From NCBI RefSeq assembly GCF_029433095.1, contig NZ_JARNTX010000005.1, positions 62,001 through 126,000 on the forward strand: a DNA stretch of 64,000 bases. Reading direction: 5' to 3'. Below are positions 9,128 to 18,579 of the stretch, piece after piece. Under the pieces are notes generated by a model, which saw only the letters and a list, made by a program, of their open reading frames with translations, was not told where the DNA came from and searched no databases. Each line of letters opens with the position of its first letter. Position 1 is the first letter of the stretch. The position numbers and the translations under genes were made by a program. Source of the stretch: Hymenobacter sp. YC55. Its GTDB lineage: Bacteria > Bacteroidota > Bacteroidia > Cytophagales > Hymenobacteraceae.

Positions 9128-12100
9128 ATGACAAACCGTTTATTCAGAAGGGAGTACGCCGCGGGCTTACCTCTCTTTTTCCTGTCCGTGACCGGGGCTT
9201 ACGCGCAGACGAGCACCGTGACCGGGAAAATCACCGATGAATCGGGGGCGGGGCTGCCCGGCGTGACTGTGCTGGTGAAAGGCACGACCACCGGCACCGC
9301 CACCGACAACCAAGGCAACTTCTCCCTGAGCGTGCCCAACGCGGCCACGGGCGTACTGCAAGTATCATTTGTAGGCTACCGGCAGCAGGAGGTACCGATT
9401 TCAAGCCGCACCGCAGTAGACATCAGATTGGCAGCCGATACCAAGGCGCTAGACGAAGTAGTGGTAGTAGGTTACGGAACCCAGGAAAAGCGCAGCCTCA
9501 CCAACGCCGTAACCACTGTGCAAGGCGAGGATATTGCCAAGCTCACGGTAGCCGACGTGGGTAGCGCCCTGCAAGGCAAAGCTGCCGGCGTATCGGTAGT
9601 GGGTGCTGGTTCGGAGCCGGGCTCAACGCCGCAGATCCTAGTACGGGGCATATCCACCATCAACGGCAACAGTCCGCTCTACGTGGTGGACGGGCTGCCG
9701 GTAGCCAACATCAACTACTTGAACCCGAAAGATATAGCCACCCTGAGCGTGCTCAAAGACGCTGCCTCGGCGGCTATCTACGGGTCGCGGGCCGCTAACG
9801 GGGTTGTGCTGATTACGACCAAGGCCGGGGTAAAAGGCGACCCGAAAATCACGCTCGATGTAACGTATGGGGTGTCGAACCCCACCAAAACGCCCGACAT
9901 GGCCTCGGCCAGCGAATACGCCAGCATTATGAATTTGGCGGCCACCAATTCGGGTCGGCCTTTGGTGTACCAAGACCCTTCTTCTTTCACCCAAACCACT
10001 AACTGGTGGGACGAAATATCGCGCAGCGGCAGCACGCAGAACTACAGCGTGGGTTTGTCGGGGGGCAGCGACCGGGTGGTGTACTCGACGGGCATCAGCT
10101 ACTTCAAAGAGCAGGGTCTGGTTCGTAATTCCGATTTCGAACGGCTTTCGCTGCGCATGAAATCCGAGTACCAAGCCGCCAAGCGCTTGAAAGTGGGCGA
10201 GGACTTCAACATCTCGATGACCAACCAGAAGTACTTGAACAGTGGCAGCTTATTCCGCGACGCGTTCAACGACGACCCCATCACGCCGGCCCGGGTGCCG
10301 GGCACCTCGGGCAACCCCTACGACTACTACGGCGCCTCGCCCACGGACATCGGCAACCCGCTGGCCCTGGTAGAGCGCAACGACGACAAGCGCAACCAAT
10401 ACTTTCTGGTGGGCACAGTGTACGCCAACTACGAATTTGTGCCGGGTTTGATTTTCGAAACCCGGTTTGGGTCCAACAACAACGTGTATGAGCGCAACCT
10501 TTTCTCGCCGTTCTACACCATCGACCCCAACGAGCGCAACCAGGTCAACTCACTCCGAAGAGAGCATAACCTGGAAATCAACTGGAACAACACCAACACG
10601 CTGAACTACACCAAGGCGTTTGGCGACCATAATCTCTCGGCGCTGGCCGCCGTGACGCTGGAAAAATTCACCACCCGCACGGATGCGTCCATTGGGCAAG
10701 CTATTCCAAGCAACTCGCCCGATTTACGTTATCCCGACGCGGCTACGGCCAACTTCAGCATCGAGGGCAACGACTTTGTGAACACCATTGCCTCGCTGAT
10801 AGGCCGGGTAAACTACGACTACAAGGGGCGCTACTTGCTGGGTGCTAGCATCCGCCGCGACGGAGCTTCGGTGTTTCCGTCGGCTAATCGTTGGGGCGTG
10901 TTCCCCTCGGTGTCGGCTGGCTGGTTGATTTCCGACGAGGAATTTATGAAGGGAATAACTCCTGTTAACTTCTTTAAGCTGCGGGCCAGCTGGGGCCGCG
11001 TGGGCAATCAGAACATTCGCAGCATCACGAACAGCGCCTACATCGGTACGCTGGACCAGGTGTACTACGTAACGGGCGACACCCGCACCGAGCAGCTCGG
11101 CGTGGTGCAGAACAACGTGCCCAACCCCAACGTGAAGTGGGAAACCGTGGAGGACTACGACATCGGGGCCGACCTGGCTTTCCTGGATAACAAGCTAACG
11201 GTGACGGCCGACGTATTCCGCCGCAACACCATGGACATGTTGATGAGCCAAGCCATTCCGGGCCACGCCGGCTACGGCTACAACAGCCCCGTTACCAATA
11301 TCGGCAGCATGAAAACCAATGGCCTCGACTTCTCGGTGGGCTATGCCAAATCGACGGGCGACTTCACCTATGGCGCCAACATCAACGCCACCCGCGCCAT
11401 CAGCAAAATCAAGAAGCTAGCCAACGGCCAAGCGCTGTATTCCGGTAACACGCCCATTTTCGGGCGGCCCTCCAAAACCGAGGAAGGCGGCTACGTGGGC
11501 GCATTCTACGGCTACCAGACCGAAGGTATCTTCCAGACCCAGGAAGATATCAACGCCTACACCGGTCCTGATGGCAAGCTAATCCAAGCCGGCGCCAAGC
11601 CTGGTGATTTCCGCTTCGCCGACCTCAACAACGACGGCGTCATTGATGCCAAGGACCAAAAGTTCATCGGCAACCCCACGCCTGACTTGACTTTCGGCCT
11701 AAACTTAACCGCAGGCTACAAGGGCTTCGACTTGCAGGTGTCGTTGGTGGGCAGCTTGGGCAACGACTTGGTCAATGCCAACAAAGGCTGGTGGTACTCG
11801 GGTAGCTACAACTACAACAAGATATCTGGGCTGGAAAACGAAGCTTGGCACGGCGAAGGCACCTCGAACTCGGTGCCGCGCATCGTAGCCAACGACAACA
11901 ACCAGAACCTTACGCGCTTCTCGAATTTCTACGTGGAAGATGGCTCGTACGCCCGCATGCGTAACCTGCAACTCGGCTACACGCTGCCCAAGGCTGCCTC
12001 TAGCGTGCTGCGCATGAGCAGCTTGCGCCTGTACGTGAGTGCTCAGAACCTCTTCACCATCACCAACTATTCGGGCCTCGACCCGGAAATTGGGTATGGC

Positions 12101-12202
12101 CGCTCTTACACCGATGCGCCGTCGGCGCTTAACCGCGGGGTTGACTTAGGCAACTATCCTACTACCCGCACTTATTTGGTCGGCGCCAACATTGCTTTCT
12201 AA
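9128..12202 (+). CDS. SusC/RagA-family TonB-dependent outer-membrane transporter
   Basis: 1024 residues from ATG 9128; the frame can be pushed two codons upstream to a TTG, but ATG is preferred. After a signal peptide ending near AYAQ comes a CarboxypepD_reg-like domain (VTGKITDESGAGLPGVTVLVKGT, in two halves), then the box DEVVVVGYG and a plug domain with LYVVDGLPV and SAAIYGSRAANGVVLITTK. The rest is a long beta-barrel ending in an aromatic-rich strand (LVGANIAF). The family imports glycan fragments across the outer membrane using TonB energy, with SusD as lid. The SusD gene follows after 23 bases. It is the transporter of locus 1. Confidence 0.96.
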   Translation: MTNRLFRREYAAGLPLFFLSVTGAYAQTSTVTGKITDESGAGLPGVTVLVKGTTTGTATDNQGNFSLSVPNAATGVLQVSFVGYRQQEVPISSRTAVDIRLAADTKALDEVVVVGYGTQEKRSLTNAVTTVQGEDIAKLTVADVGSALQGKAAGVSVVGAGSEPGSTPQILVRGISTINGNSPLYVVDGLPVANINYLNPKDIATLSVLKDAASAAIYGSRAANGVVLITTKAGVKGDPKITLDVTYGVSNPTKTPDMASASEYASIMNLAATNSGRPLVYQDPSSFTQTTNWWDEISRSGSTQNYSVGLSGGSDRVVYSTGISYFKEQGLVRNSDFERLSLRMKSEYQAAKRLKVGEDFNISMTNQKYLNSGSLFRDAFNDDPITPARVPGTSGNPYDYYGASPTDIGNPLALVERNDDKRNQYFLVGTVYANYEFVPGLIFETRFGSNNNVYERNLFSPFYTIDPNERNQVNSLRREHNLEINWNNTNTLNYTKAFGDHNLSALAAVTLEKFTTRTDASIGQAIPSNSPDLRYPDAATANFSIEGNDFVNTIASLIGRVNYDYKGRYLLGASIRRDGASVFPSANRWGVFPSVSAGWLISDEEFMKGITPVNFFKLRASWGRVGNQNIRSITNSAYIGTLDQVYYVTGDTRTEQLGVVQNNVPNPNVKWETVEDYDIGADLAFLDNKLTVTADVFRRNTMDMLMSQAIPGHAGYGYNSPVTNIGSMKTNGLDFSVGYAKSTGDFTYGANINATRAISKIKKLANGQALYSGNTPIFGRPSKTEEGGYVGAFYGYQTEGIFQTQEDINAYTGPDGKLIQAGAKPGDFRFADLNNDGVIDAKDQKFIGNPTPDLTFGLNLTAGYKGFDLQVSLVGSLGNDLVNANKGWWYSGSYNYNKISGLENEAWHGEGTSNSVPRIVANDNNQNLTRFSNFYVEDGSYARMRNLQLGYTLPKAASSVLRMSSLRLYVSAQNLFTITNYSGLDPEIGYGRSYTDAPSALNRGVDLGNYPTTRTYLVGANIAF

Positions 12203-12225
12203 TTCCCTCCCAAGCAACTGCAATC

Positions 12226-13764
12226 ATGAAAAAATATAGCTTCCTCCTTGCGCTGGTGTTAGGCCTAGGCCTGCAATCCTGTAAGGAATTCTTGGACGAG
12301 CCACCCCGCGGGCAGCAAAATACCAACAACTACTACACCACCGCCGATGAGTGCAAAGCGGCTGTAATGGGCTGTTACTCCCTCTCCGACCAAAACGACT
12401 GGTGGCAGCTCGACCGCACCCGCATGTTCGGCGACGCCGGCTCGGACGACGCCTGGAAGGGCAACGCCATTGCCGGCGACCAGCGCGAGTTCGGCGACTT
12501 CTCCCGCTTCTTCTGGCTGCCGAATAACGAGTGGTTTGATAACCGCTACACCCACCTCTACCAGGCCATCGGCAACTGCAATGCTGCGCTGGTGGGCATT
12601 GCCAAGGCGCCCATTGACCCGGAGTTGCAGAAGCAATTGCTAGGAGAAGTGAAGTTTATTCGGGCCTACAACTACTTCGAGTTGGTGAAAGGCTTTGGCG
12701 GCGTGCCGCTGGTACTCACGCCAGTGACGGCCGAAGAAGCACTGACGTATCAGCGCGCCAGTGCTGAAGAATGCTACGCGCAGATTATCCAAGACCTGAA
12801 AGACGCCGCCGATGCGCTACCTGAAAAGGGTGCCCGCGCCGCTGCTGACCGGGGCCGCGCCACCAAGGGAGCCGCCAATGCCTACCTAGCCAAAGCCTAC
12901 CTGTTCACGGAGAAATGGGCCGACGCTCAGGCTTATGCTGAAAAAGTAATCAGCTCCAATCAGTATAACCTGAATGACGACTTCAGCCGAGTGTGGAGCG
13001 TGAACAACCCCAATGGCAACGAGTCCATTTTCGAGTTCAATTACAACGCCAATCAAACCTTCAACCTCGGCACTGCCCTCACAGTGGTTATGCGGAGCCG
13101 GGCCGATGGCGGTTGGGGTTTCAACACCCCGAGCAGCAACCTCGAGCAGGCCTTTGTGCGGGAAAACGACCCCCGCCTGAAGTGGACCATTATCAAAGAG
13201 GGTGATAGTGTGGACGTGAAAACGAACAGCTTCGATTACACGAAATACAACACCAAGCCTTCTGAAAACGAGTCGGGCCGCATTAGCCGCAAAATGTTCT
13301 TGTTGTTGAAAGACCGGCCGGCCAACGAGCAAAACCACGCGCCGCTCAACCGCATCGAGCTGCGCTACGCCGACTTGTTGCTGATGCACGCCGAGGCTTC
13401 GTACCGCCTGGGCCAGCAAGACAAAGCCCGCACCTCGCTGAATTTGGTGCGCGCCCGGGCCAACCGCTTGCGGCCCGGCACCGTGTTGCCCCGCACATCC
13501 TCGGGCACGGCTCTGCTGGACCACATCTGGCTGGAGCGCCGCCTGGAGCTTGCCATGGAAGGCCACCGCTACTACGACTTAGTGCGGCAGCACCGGCTGG
13601 TGGCTGTCATTACGGCATTCAATGCCTACAACCAAACCAGTAACGACCCCTACGATAAAGGCAAAGTGAAAGACCAGATATCCGATAAAAATAACCTGTT
13701 CCCGATTCCGACGCCGCAGATTCAGCTTTCCGGCGGCAACGTAGCGCAGAATCCTGGGTACTAA
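12226..13764 (+). CDS. SusD/RagB-family surface glycan-binding lipoprotein
   Basis: 512 residues with lipoprotein signal peptide: LQSC lipobox with Cys19. SusD features: EFLDEPPRG near the N-terminus, FIRAYNYFELVKGFGGVPL (TPR-like helices, about 143-162), RATKGAANAYLAKAYLF, and the C-terminal WLERRLELAMEGHRYYDLVR and LFPIPTPQIQLS. Such proteins sit on the cell surface as the hinged lid of SusC and bind the incoming glycan. The gene follows SusC by 23 bases in the same operon. A terminator-like hairpin comes 42 bases after the stop. The ligand is inferred to be a galactan oligosaccharide. Confidence 0.95.
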   Translation: MKKYSFLLALVLGLGLQSCKEFLDEPPRGQQNTNNYYTTADECKAAVMGCYSLSDQNDWWQLDRTRMFGDAGSDDAWKGNAIAGDQREFGDFSRFFWLPNNEWFDNRYTHLYQAIGNCNAALVGIAKAPIDPELQKQLLGEVKFIRAYNYFELVKGFGGVPLVLTPVTAEEALTYQRASAEECYAQIIQDLKDAADALPEKGARAAADRGRATKGAANAYLAKAYLFTEKWADAQAYAEKVISSNQYNLNDDFSRVWSVNNPNGNESIFEFNYNANQTFNLGTALTVVMRSRADGGWGFNTPSSNLEQAFVRENDPRLKWTIIKEGDSVDVKTNSFDYTKYNTKPSENESGRISRKMFLLLKDRPANEQNHAPLNRIELRYADLLLMHAEASYRLGQQDKARTSLNLVRARANRLRPGTVLPRTSSGTALLDHIWLERRLELAMEGHRYYDLVRQHRLVAVITAFNAYNQTSNDPYDKGKVKDQISDKNNLFPIPTPQIQLSGGNVAQNPGY

Positions 13765-13805
13765 TCTGCTTCTTGAGTAGAGCACTGACCCGCACAAAAG
13801 CACAT

Positions 13806-13839
13806 CGGCTGGTTGACGAAGGTTAACCGGCCGGTTTTT
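13806..13839 (+). terminator. Intrinsic terminator after SusD
   Basis: A 12-bp stem (13806-13817 with 13822-13833, two G-U pairs, loop of 4) is followed by five T. It separates SusD from the GH30 gene, so GH30 may have its own promoter or be partly attenuated. It also argues against the TTG-started upstream extension of the GH30 frame. Confidence 0.75.
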
Positions 13840-13902
13840 CTGGGTAAGCTCAGTAAACGGCTATCTTCTCCTTGTTCCTTTGTTTCACTTAAACGACTTG
13901 CA

Positions 13903-15543
13903 ATGAGCCTTTCAGCTCAATCGGGCGCTTTCACTTCCACGTTCCACTTTCGCTGCGGCCGTCAGCATGTGCTTGATGCGCGCTTCTTGCTGAGTGCCCT
14001 GGTTCTGCTAGCGGCCTCCGAACCAAGCAACGGTCAGGGCAGCCAAGTACGGACTAGCGCAAGCGTGAAACCGGTAACCGTGCTGCTCGACGACACCAAG
14101 ACATATCAAACCATCGACAACTTCAGCGCTTCCGATGCGTGGGCGTGTCAGTTTGTGGGGCAGTGGCCTGCGGCCAAGAAAGAAGCTATTGCCGACTTGC
14201 TGTTTAGCACTGAAAACGGGTCCAATGGCAGGCCTAAAGGCATTGGCTTATCGATGTGGCGCTTCAACATTGGGGCTGGCAGCACGCAGCAAGGCGAGGC
14301 AAGCGGCATCAAAGACGAGTGGCACCGGGCCGAATCTTTTATGCTCCCTGATGGCCGCTACGACTGGACCCGGCAGGCCGGACAAGTATGGTTTATGCAA
14401 GCGGCCAAACAGCGCGGGGTAAAGCAGTTCCTCGGCTTCCTAAACAGCCCACCGGTACAATACACGGTTACGGGCAGAGCCTTCGCCGCCGACGGCAAAA
14501 CCAACATTGCGCCAACCCAGTACGAGGCATTCGCCAAATTCATGGCCGATGTAGTGCAGGGCGTACAGCGCACCACCGGCATCCTGTTCGACTACATCAG
14601 CCCCATCAACGAGCCGCAGTGGGACTGGAGTGACCCCAAGCAGGAAGGCAGCCCGTTCCGAAATCAGGAAATTGCGGGCGTAACAAAAGCCCTAAACGCA
14701 GCGCTAGAGGCGCAGAAGCTACCCACCAAAATCCTGATTACGGAAGCAGGCAAAATCAACTACTTGTTGGCCACTGAAGACAAGCCTGAGCGGGGCGAGC
14801 AAATCAGTGCTTTTTTCAGTGTTGCCTCGCCTACGTACGTAGGCAATTTGCCCCGCATGGCGCCGGTGGTGGCCGCCCATAGCTACTTCACTACCTCACC
14901 CTACAGCGAAGCCGTAGCCCTGCGTCAGCAGTTAGCTGCCAAAGTAGCCACCGTGCCCAAACTCGCCTTCTGGCAATCAGAATACTGCATCCTGGGCGAC
15001 AACGGAGGGGAAATCAACGGCAATAAGCGCGACTTAACCATAGAGCCCGCGCTGTACTTGGCCCGCGTCATTCACAACGACCTGGCCACGGCCAATGCTG
15101 CCGCCTGGCAATGGTGGCTGGCCGTTTCGCCCTACGATTACAAGGACGGGCTGATTTACGTCGATAAAACCAAAGAAGACGGTAACTACCAAACCAGCAA
15201 GATGCTTTGGGCGCTCGGCAACTACAGCCGCTTCATCCGCCCCGGGGCCGTCCGCATCGACGCCCGCCTCACTCCCGACCCCAACCCCGACCCCAACCCC
15301 GACAACCAGTTGCTGGTATCCGCCTACAAAAACGCCGGCGGTAAGCAGCTCGTAACGGTAGTTGTAAACTCCGCCACCACCGCCACCGACTTGCAGCTCA
15401 AGCTTGGCAAGAAGCTCGGCACCGTGCGCACCTACACCACCTCCGCCACCACCGACCTTCAGCCCGGCCCGGTCCTGAAAGCCGATCAACTAGTGCGTCT
15501 AGCGCCCCGCTCCATCACCACTGTGGTAAATGAAATCCGCTAG
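13903..15543 (+). CDS. GH30-family glycoside hydrolase, endo-beta-1,6-galactanase-like
   Basis: 546 residues from ATG 13903. The frame extends to a TTG at 13813 but that part overlaps a terminator hairpin. A late signal peptide (FLLSALVLLAA) is followed by a TIM barrel. GH30 marks are TIDNFSASDAWACQFVG, GIGLSMWRFNIGAGS, acid/base Glu237 in SPINEPQWDW, and nucleophile Glu360 in FWQSEYCILGD. The NFSASDAWACQ and NEPQWDW forms resemble bacterial endo-beta-1,6-galactanases (GH30 subfamily 5 type) rather than xylanases; the subfamily is inference. A short DPNP-type repeat (about 459-468) joins the barrel to the C-terminal beta-domain. Probably cuts the 1,6-galactan side chains of arabinogalactan for uptake by the SusC/D pair. 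Confidence 0.85.
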   Translation: MSLSAQSGAFTSTFHFRCGRQHVLDARFLLSALVLLAASEPSNGQGSQVRTSASVKPVTVLLDDTKTYQTIDNFSASDAWACQFVGQWPAAKKEAIADLLFSTENGSNGRPKGIGLSMWRFNIGAGSTQQGEASGIKDEWHRAESFMLPDGRYDWTRQAGQVWFMQAAKQRGVKQFLGFLNSPPVQYTVTGRAFAADGKTNIAPTQYEAFAKFMADVVQGVQRTTGILFDYISPINEPQWDWSDPKQEGSPFRNQEIAGVTKALNAALEAQKLPTKILITEAGKINYLLATEDKPERGEQISAFFSVASPTYVGNLPRMAPVVAAHSYFTTSPYSEAVALRQQLAAKVATVPKLAFWQSEYCILGDNGGEINGNKRDLTIEPALYLARVIHNDLATANAAAWQWWLAVSPYDYKDGLIYVDKTKEDGNYQTSKMLWALGNYSRFIRPGAVRIDARLTPDPNPDPNPDNQLLVSAYKNAGGKQLVTVVVNSATTATDLQLKLGKKLGTVRTYTTSATTDLQPGPVLKADQLVRLAPRSITTVVNEIR

Positions 15544-15671
15544 TAACTATGCAGGTAAGGCCATAGAATGACCAGCAAAGTCATTCATGCCGTCCTTCTG
15601 CACTTAAGGTCCGCATGCCTAATCCTCCTTCGAGTATTCTCCTTGCTTTCTACGCTCCTTACACTCTCTAC

Positions 15672-15878
15672 CGTCATGCTGAGCTTGCCGAAGCATCTCG
15701 CGTGCTGACGTTGCCAAACTACCGGTCATGCTGAGCGCAGTCGAAGCATCTCGCTCGAATCGCAAGGCAAGCGTTAGGGTTTACCACACTAGCGAGATGC
15801 TTCGGCTGCGCTCAGCATGACGGGTATAGTATCATGACGGATATACATTCAATGTCAGCGCACTACGCTTAGCATGAG
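15672..15878. repeat. Dispersed palindromic repeat cluster (locus A)
   Basis: Four copies of a roughly 30-base unit with the core GTCATGCTGAGC followed by CGAAGCATCTCGC. Direct copies start near 15672 and 15724, an inverted copy runs 15791-15823, and a decayed copy lies near 15857-15878. The second direct copy and the inverted copy can fold into a long hairpin. The same unit, including the adjoining GCTGACGTTGCyAAACTA, recurs at 43654-43823. It lies in the 422-base gap between GH30 and GH2 and has no coding capacity. It looks like an interspersed REP- or MITE-like element. Confidence 0.85.
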
Positions 15879-15965
15879 TGGTGCTTAAGTAAATGGATGC
15901 CATAGTAGATGCTCGCCACAGAAAATAGCTAACAGCCGTTCCATCAGTGCCTTTTGTCCCACCCT

Positions 15966-18386
15966 ATGAGAAGTAACTTTCTACTCCTGCTGCTTTTCGC
16001 TTGTTCCTGGTTTACTGTCCGCGCGCAAGCGCCGACGCCTCGCCAGCAACTACTCTTCAACGCCGACTGGAAGTTTCACCGGGGCGACGTAACGGCCGGC
16101 GAAAAGCCAGACTTCAACGACCAGGATTGGCGCCGCCTCGAACTACCCCACGACTGGAGCATTGAGGGACCGTTCAGCCAAGAGTGGGCCAGTGCTACGG
16201 GCTACTTACCGGGCGGCATCGGCTGGTACCGCAAAACGTTTGACGTGCCCGCTAGCTTCCGCGCCAAGAAGGTATTCGTGTACTTCGACGGGGTGTACAA
16301 AAACAGCGAAGTCTGGCTGAACGGCCATTTCCTAGGCAAGCGGCCCAGCGGCTTTGCGTCTTTTCAATACGAGTTGACGCCGTACCTCAACGCCAACGGC
16401 AAAAACGTACTGGCTGTGAAAGCCGACCATAGCCAGGTGGCGGATTCGCGCTGGTACACCGGCTCGGGTATTTACCGCAGCGTGTACTTGGTGGCTACAG
16501 CGCCGGTACACGTTGGGTTGTGGGGCGTGGGCTTCACCACGCCCGAGGTTTCGGCCAGCGCTGCAACGGGCAAGGTGACAGTAGCCGTCACCAATGCCAC
16601 GGCCGCTGCCGCGAGCGTACTGGTGAAAAGTAAGCTGCTTGATGCGCAAGGCAAAGTGGTGGCTACCGGCCAGCAGCAAGTGCAAGTGAAACCCAACGTC
16701 GAAGCGCCGGCCGCCATGACCCTGAACATCAGCAAGCCCGCCTTGTGGTCGGTGGACAACCCACGGCTCTACAAGCTGCGGGTGGCGCTGTCGGTGCAGG
16801 GCAAAGTCACCGATGAAGTGGTAGAAGAAGTGGGCGTGCGTAGCATCCGGTTTGATGCCAACCAGGGCTTCTTTCTGAACGGGAAAAAACTCAAGCTCAA
16901 GGGTGTATGCCTGCACGACGATGCTGGTGCTTTAGGCGTGGCCGTGCCCCCAGAAGTGTGGGAGCGGCGTCTGCGGGCGTTAAAGGAAGTGGGCTGTAAC
17001 TCTATTCGCATGAGCCACAACCCGCACGCTGATTACTTCTACGCTCTCTGCGACCAACTCGGCTTCCTGGTGATGGACGAGGCGTTTGATGAATGGGAAG
17101 AAGGCAAAAACAAGTGGGTGGAAGGCTGGAACGTGGGCACGCCCGCCAAATTTGGCACCCACGAGTACTTCAAGGAGTGGGCCGACCGGGATTTGCGCGA
17201 CATGATTTTGCGCAACCGCAACCGCCCGTCCATCATCATGTGGAGCATCGGCAACGAAATCGACTACCCCAACGACCCGTACTCGCACGAGGTCCTGAAT
17301 ACCGGCCGCAACCCGCAGATCTATGGCAAAGGCTACCTGCCCGACCACCCGCCAGCAAGCCGCTTGGGCGAGCTAGCCAAGCACCTAGTAGCCGTAGCCA
17401 AGCAGGTAGATACTTCCCGGCCCATCACCGCCGCCTTGGCCGGTGTGGTCATGTCCAACTTCACTGATTACCCCGCGGCTCTCGACCTAGTAGGCTATAA
17501 CTACCAGGAATTCCGCTACCCCGAAGACCACCAGAAGTACCCCAGCCGCGTGATTTACGGCAGCGAAAACGGCATGGGCCTTAAGGCCTGGAGGCCCGTT
17601 GATTCCTTGGCCTACATCTCCGCCCAGTACCTCTGGACCGGCATCGACTACATGGGCGAAGCCGGCAAGTGGCCCCAGCGCAGCAACGGCGCCGGCTTAC
17701 TGGACCTGGCGGGCTTCCCAAAGCCAGAATACTACTTCCGCCAAAGCCTATGGTCAGATAAGCCCATGCTCTACCTGTCCGCTGCCGAGGCACCGAAAGC
17801 CGATGACCAAGCAGCCCGTAGCCACCGGCGCCTGCAGCCTACCTGGAATTGGCCCGCGGGTGCTACGGTCCGGGTGGTAGGCTTCACCAACGCCGACGCC
17901 ACGGAGCTGTTTCTCAACGGCCAATCCTTGGGCCGCAAGCAGGGCCAGGAAATCTATTGGGATGTACCCTACCAGCCCGGCGAGTTGGTGGCAAAAGGCT
18001 ACAAAAACGGCAAGGAAACAAGCCGTAGCACACTCAAAACCACTGGTGCTCCCGCTGCCATCCAAGCCACTACATATACCGGATCTACAGCCACCAAAGC
18101 GTCAGGCCTAACCCAAATCGAAGTCCGTATCACCGACCAAAACGGCCATTCAGTGACTACCGCTGCCAACGAAGTAACCGTAGGAATAGAAGGGCCAGCC
18201 AAGCTGCTCGGCATCGAAAGCGGCGACTTAGCCAGTCACGAAGACTACAAAGCAGCTAAGCACCTCGCTTACCAAGGCAAGCTGCTCGTCTACGTGCAGT
18301 CAACCGCGGCTAGTGGCACTATCAAAGTGTCGCTTCAGTCGCCGGGGCTGAAAGGGAAAGCCATTGAATTTCGGGCAGTTCAATAG
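15966..18386 (+). CDS. GH2-family beta-galactosidase, secreted
   Basis: 806 residues from ATG 15966; a TTG four codons upstream is less likely. Signal peptide ends near VRAQA. Domains in order: sugar-binding domain (FNADWKFHRGD, LPHDWSIEGPF), Ig-like domain, and TIM barrel with KLKGVCLHDDAGALG, IRMSHNPH, acid/base Glu431 in WSIGNEID, and nucleophile Glu534 in IYGSENG. C-terminal Ig-like modules of the DUF4982/GH2 domain 5 kind follow (VVGFTNADATELFLNGQSLG). The family removes beta-galactosyl or related residues from non-reducing ends. It follows the repeat cluster on the same strand as the rest of locus 1 and ends before a 30-bp hairpin. The exact sugar is inferred from context. Confidence 0.93.
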   Translation: MRSNFLLLLLFACSWFTVRAQAPTPRQQLLFNADWKFHRGDVTAGEKPDFNDQDWRRLELPHDWSIEGPFSQEWASATGYLPGGIGWYRKTFDVPASFRAKKVFVYFDGVYKNSEVWLNGHFLGKRPSGFASFQYELTPYLNANGKNVLAVKADHSQVADSRWYTGSGIYRSVYLVATAPVHVGLWGVGFTTPEVSASAATGKVTVAVTNATAAAASVLVKSKLLDAQGKVVATGQQQVQVKPNVEAPAAMTLNISKPALWSVDNPRLYKLRVALSVQGKVTDEVVEEVGVRSIRFDANQGFFLNGKKLKLKGVCLHDDAGALGVAVPPEVWERRLRALKEVGCNSIRMSHNPHADYFYALCDQLGFLVMDEAFDEWEEGKNKWVEGWNVGTPAKFGTHEYFKEWADRDLRDMILRNRNRPSIIMWSIGNEIDYPNDPYSHEVLNTGRNPQIYGKGYLPDHPPASRLGELAKHLVAVAKQVDTSRPITAALAGVVMSNFTDYPAALDLVGYNYQEFRYPEDHQKYPSRVIYGSENGMGLKAWRPVDSLAYISAQYLWTGIDYMGEAGKWPQRSNGAGLLDLAGFPKPEYYFRQSLWSDKPMLYLSAAEAPKADDQAARSHRRLQPTWNWPAGATVRVVGFTNADATELFLNGQSLGRKQGQEIYWDVPYQPGELVAKGYKNGKETSRSTLKTTGAPAAIQATTYTGSTATKASGLTQIEVRITDQNGHSVTTAANEVTVGIEGPAKLLGIESGDLASHEDYKAAKHLAYQGKLLVYVQSTAASGTIKVSLQSPGLKGKAIEFRAVQ

Positions 18387-18508
18387 CCTTCTGGGGCAAA
18401 CAGTTCCTTGTAGGAATTGGGCTGTTGCAGGCAGAAGTTTGTTTACAACTTATGCGTGTAAAGCCACGAGCTTATTCTCTCATGATTATAGTCTCGATAG
18501 GGCCTAGA

Positions 18509-18570
18509 TTATCATAAACGGACACGGGTCTCTTCCATTGATGGAAGAGACCCGTGTCCGTTTATGATAA
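18509..18570. terminator. Perfect 30-bp hairpin between convergent genes
   Basis: The arms 18509-18538 and 18541-18570 are exact reverse complements with only a 2-base centre (TG). It sits 122 bases after GH2 and 9 bases after the stop of the opposite-strand T9SS gene, so it can end both transcripts. It has only a weak T-tract. The length and perfection exceed a usual terminator. Confidence 0.8.
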
Positions 18571-18579
18571 ACTGATGAA

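Noticed and set aside
12886..13566. A 226-codon minus-strand open frame
   Set aside because: Antisense to SusD, low-complexity composition, no motif.
13813..13902. N-terminal extension of the GH30 frame
   Set aside because: It begins with TTG inside a terminator hairpin and precedes a better ATG and the signal peptide.
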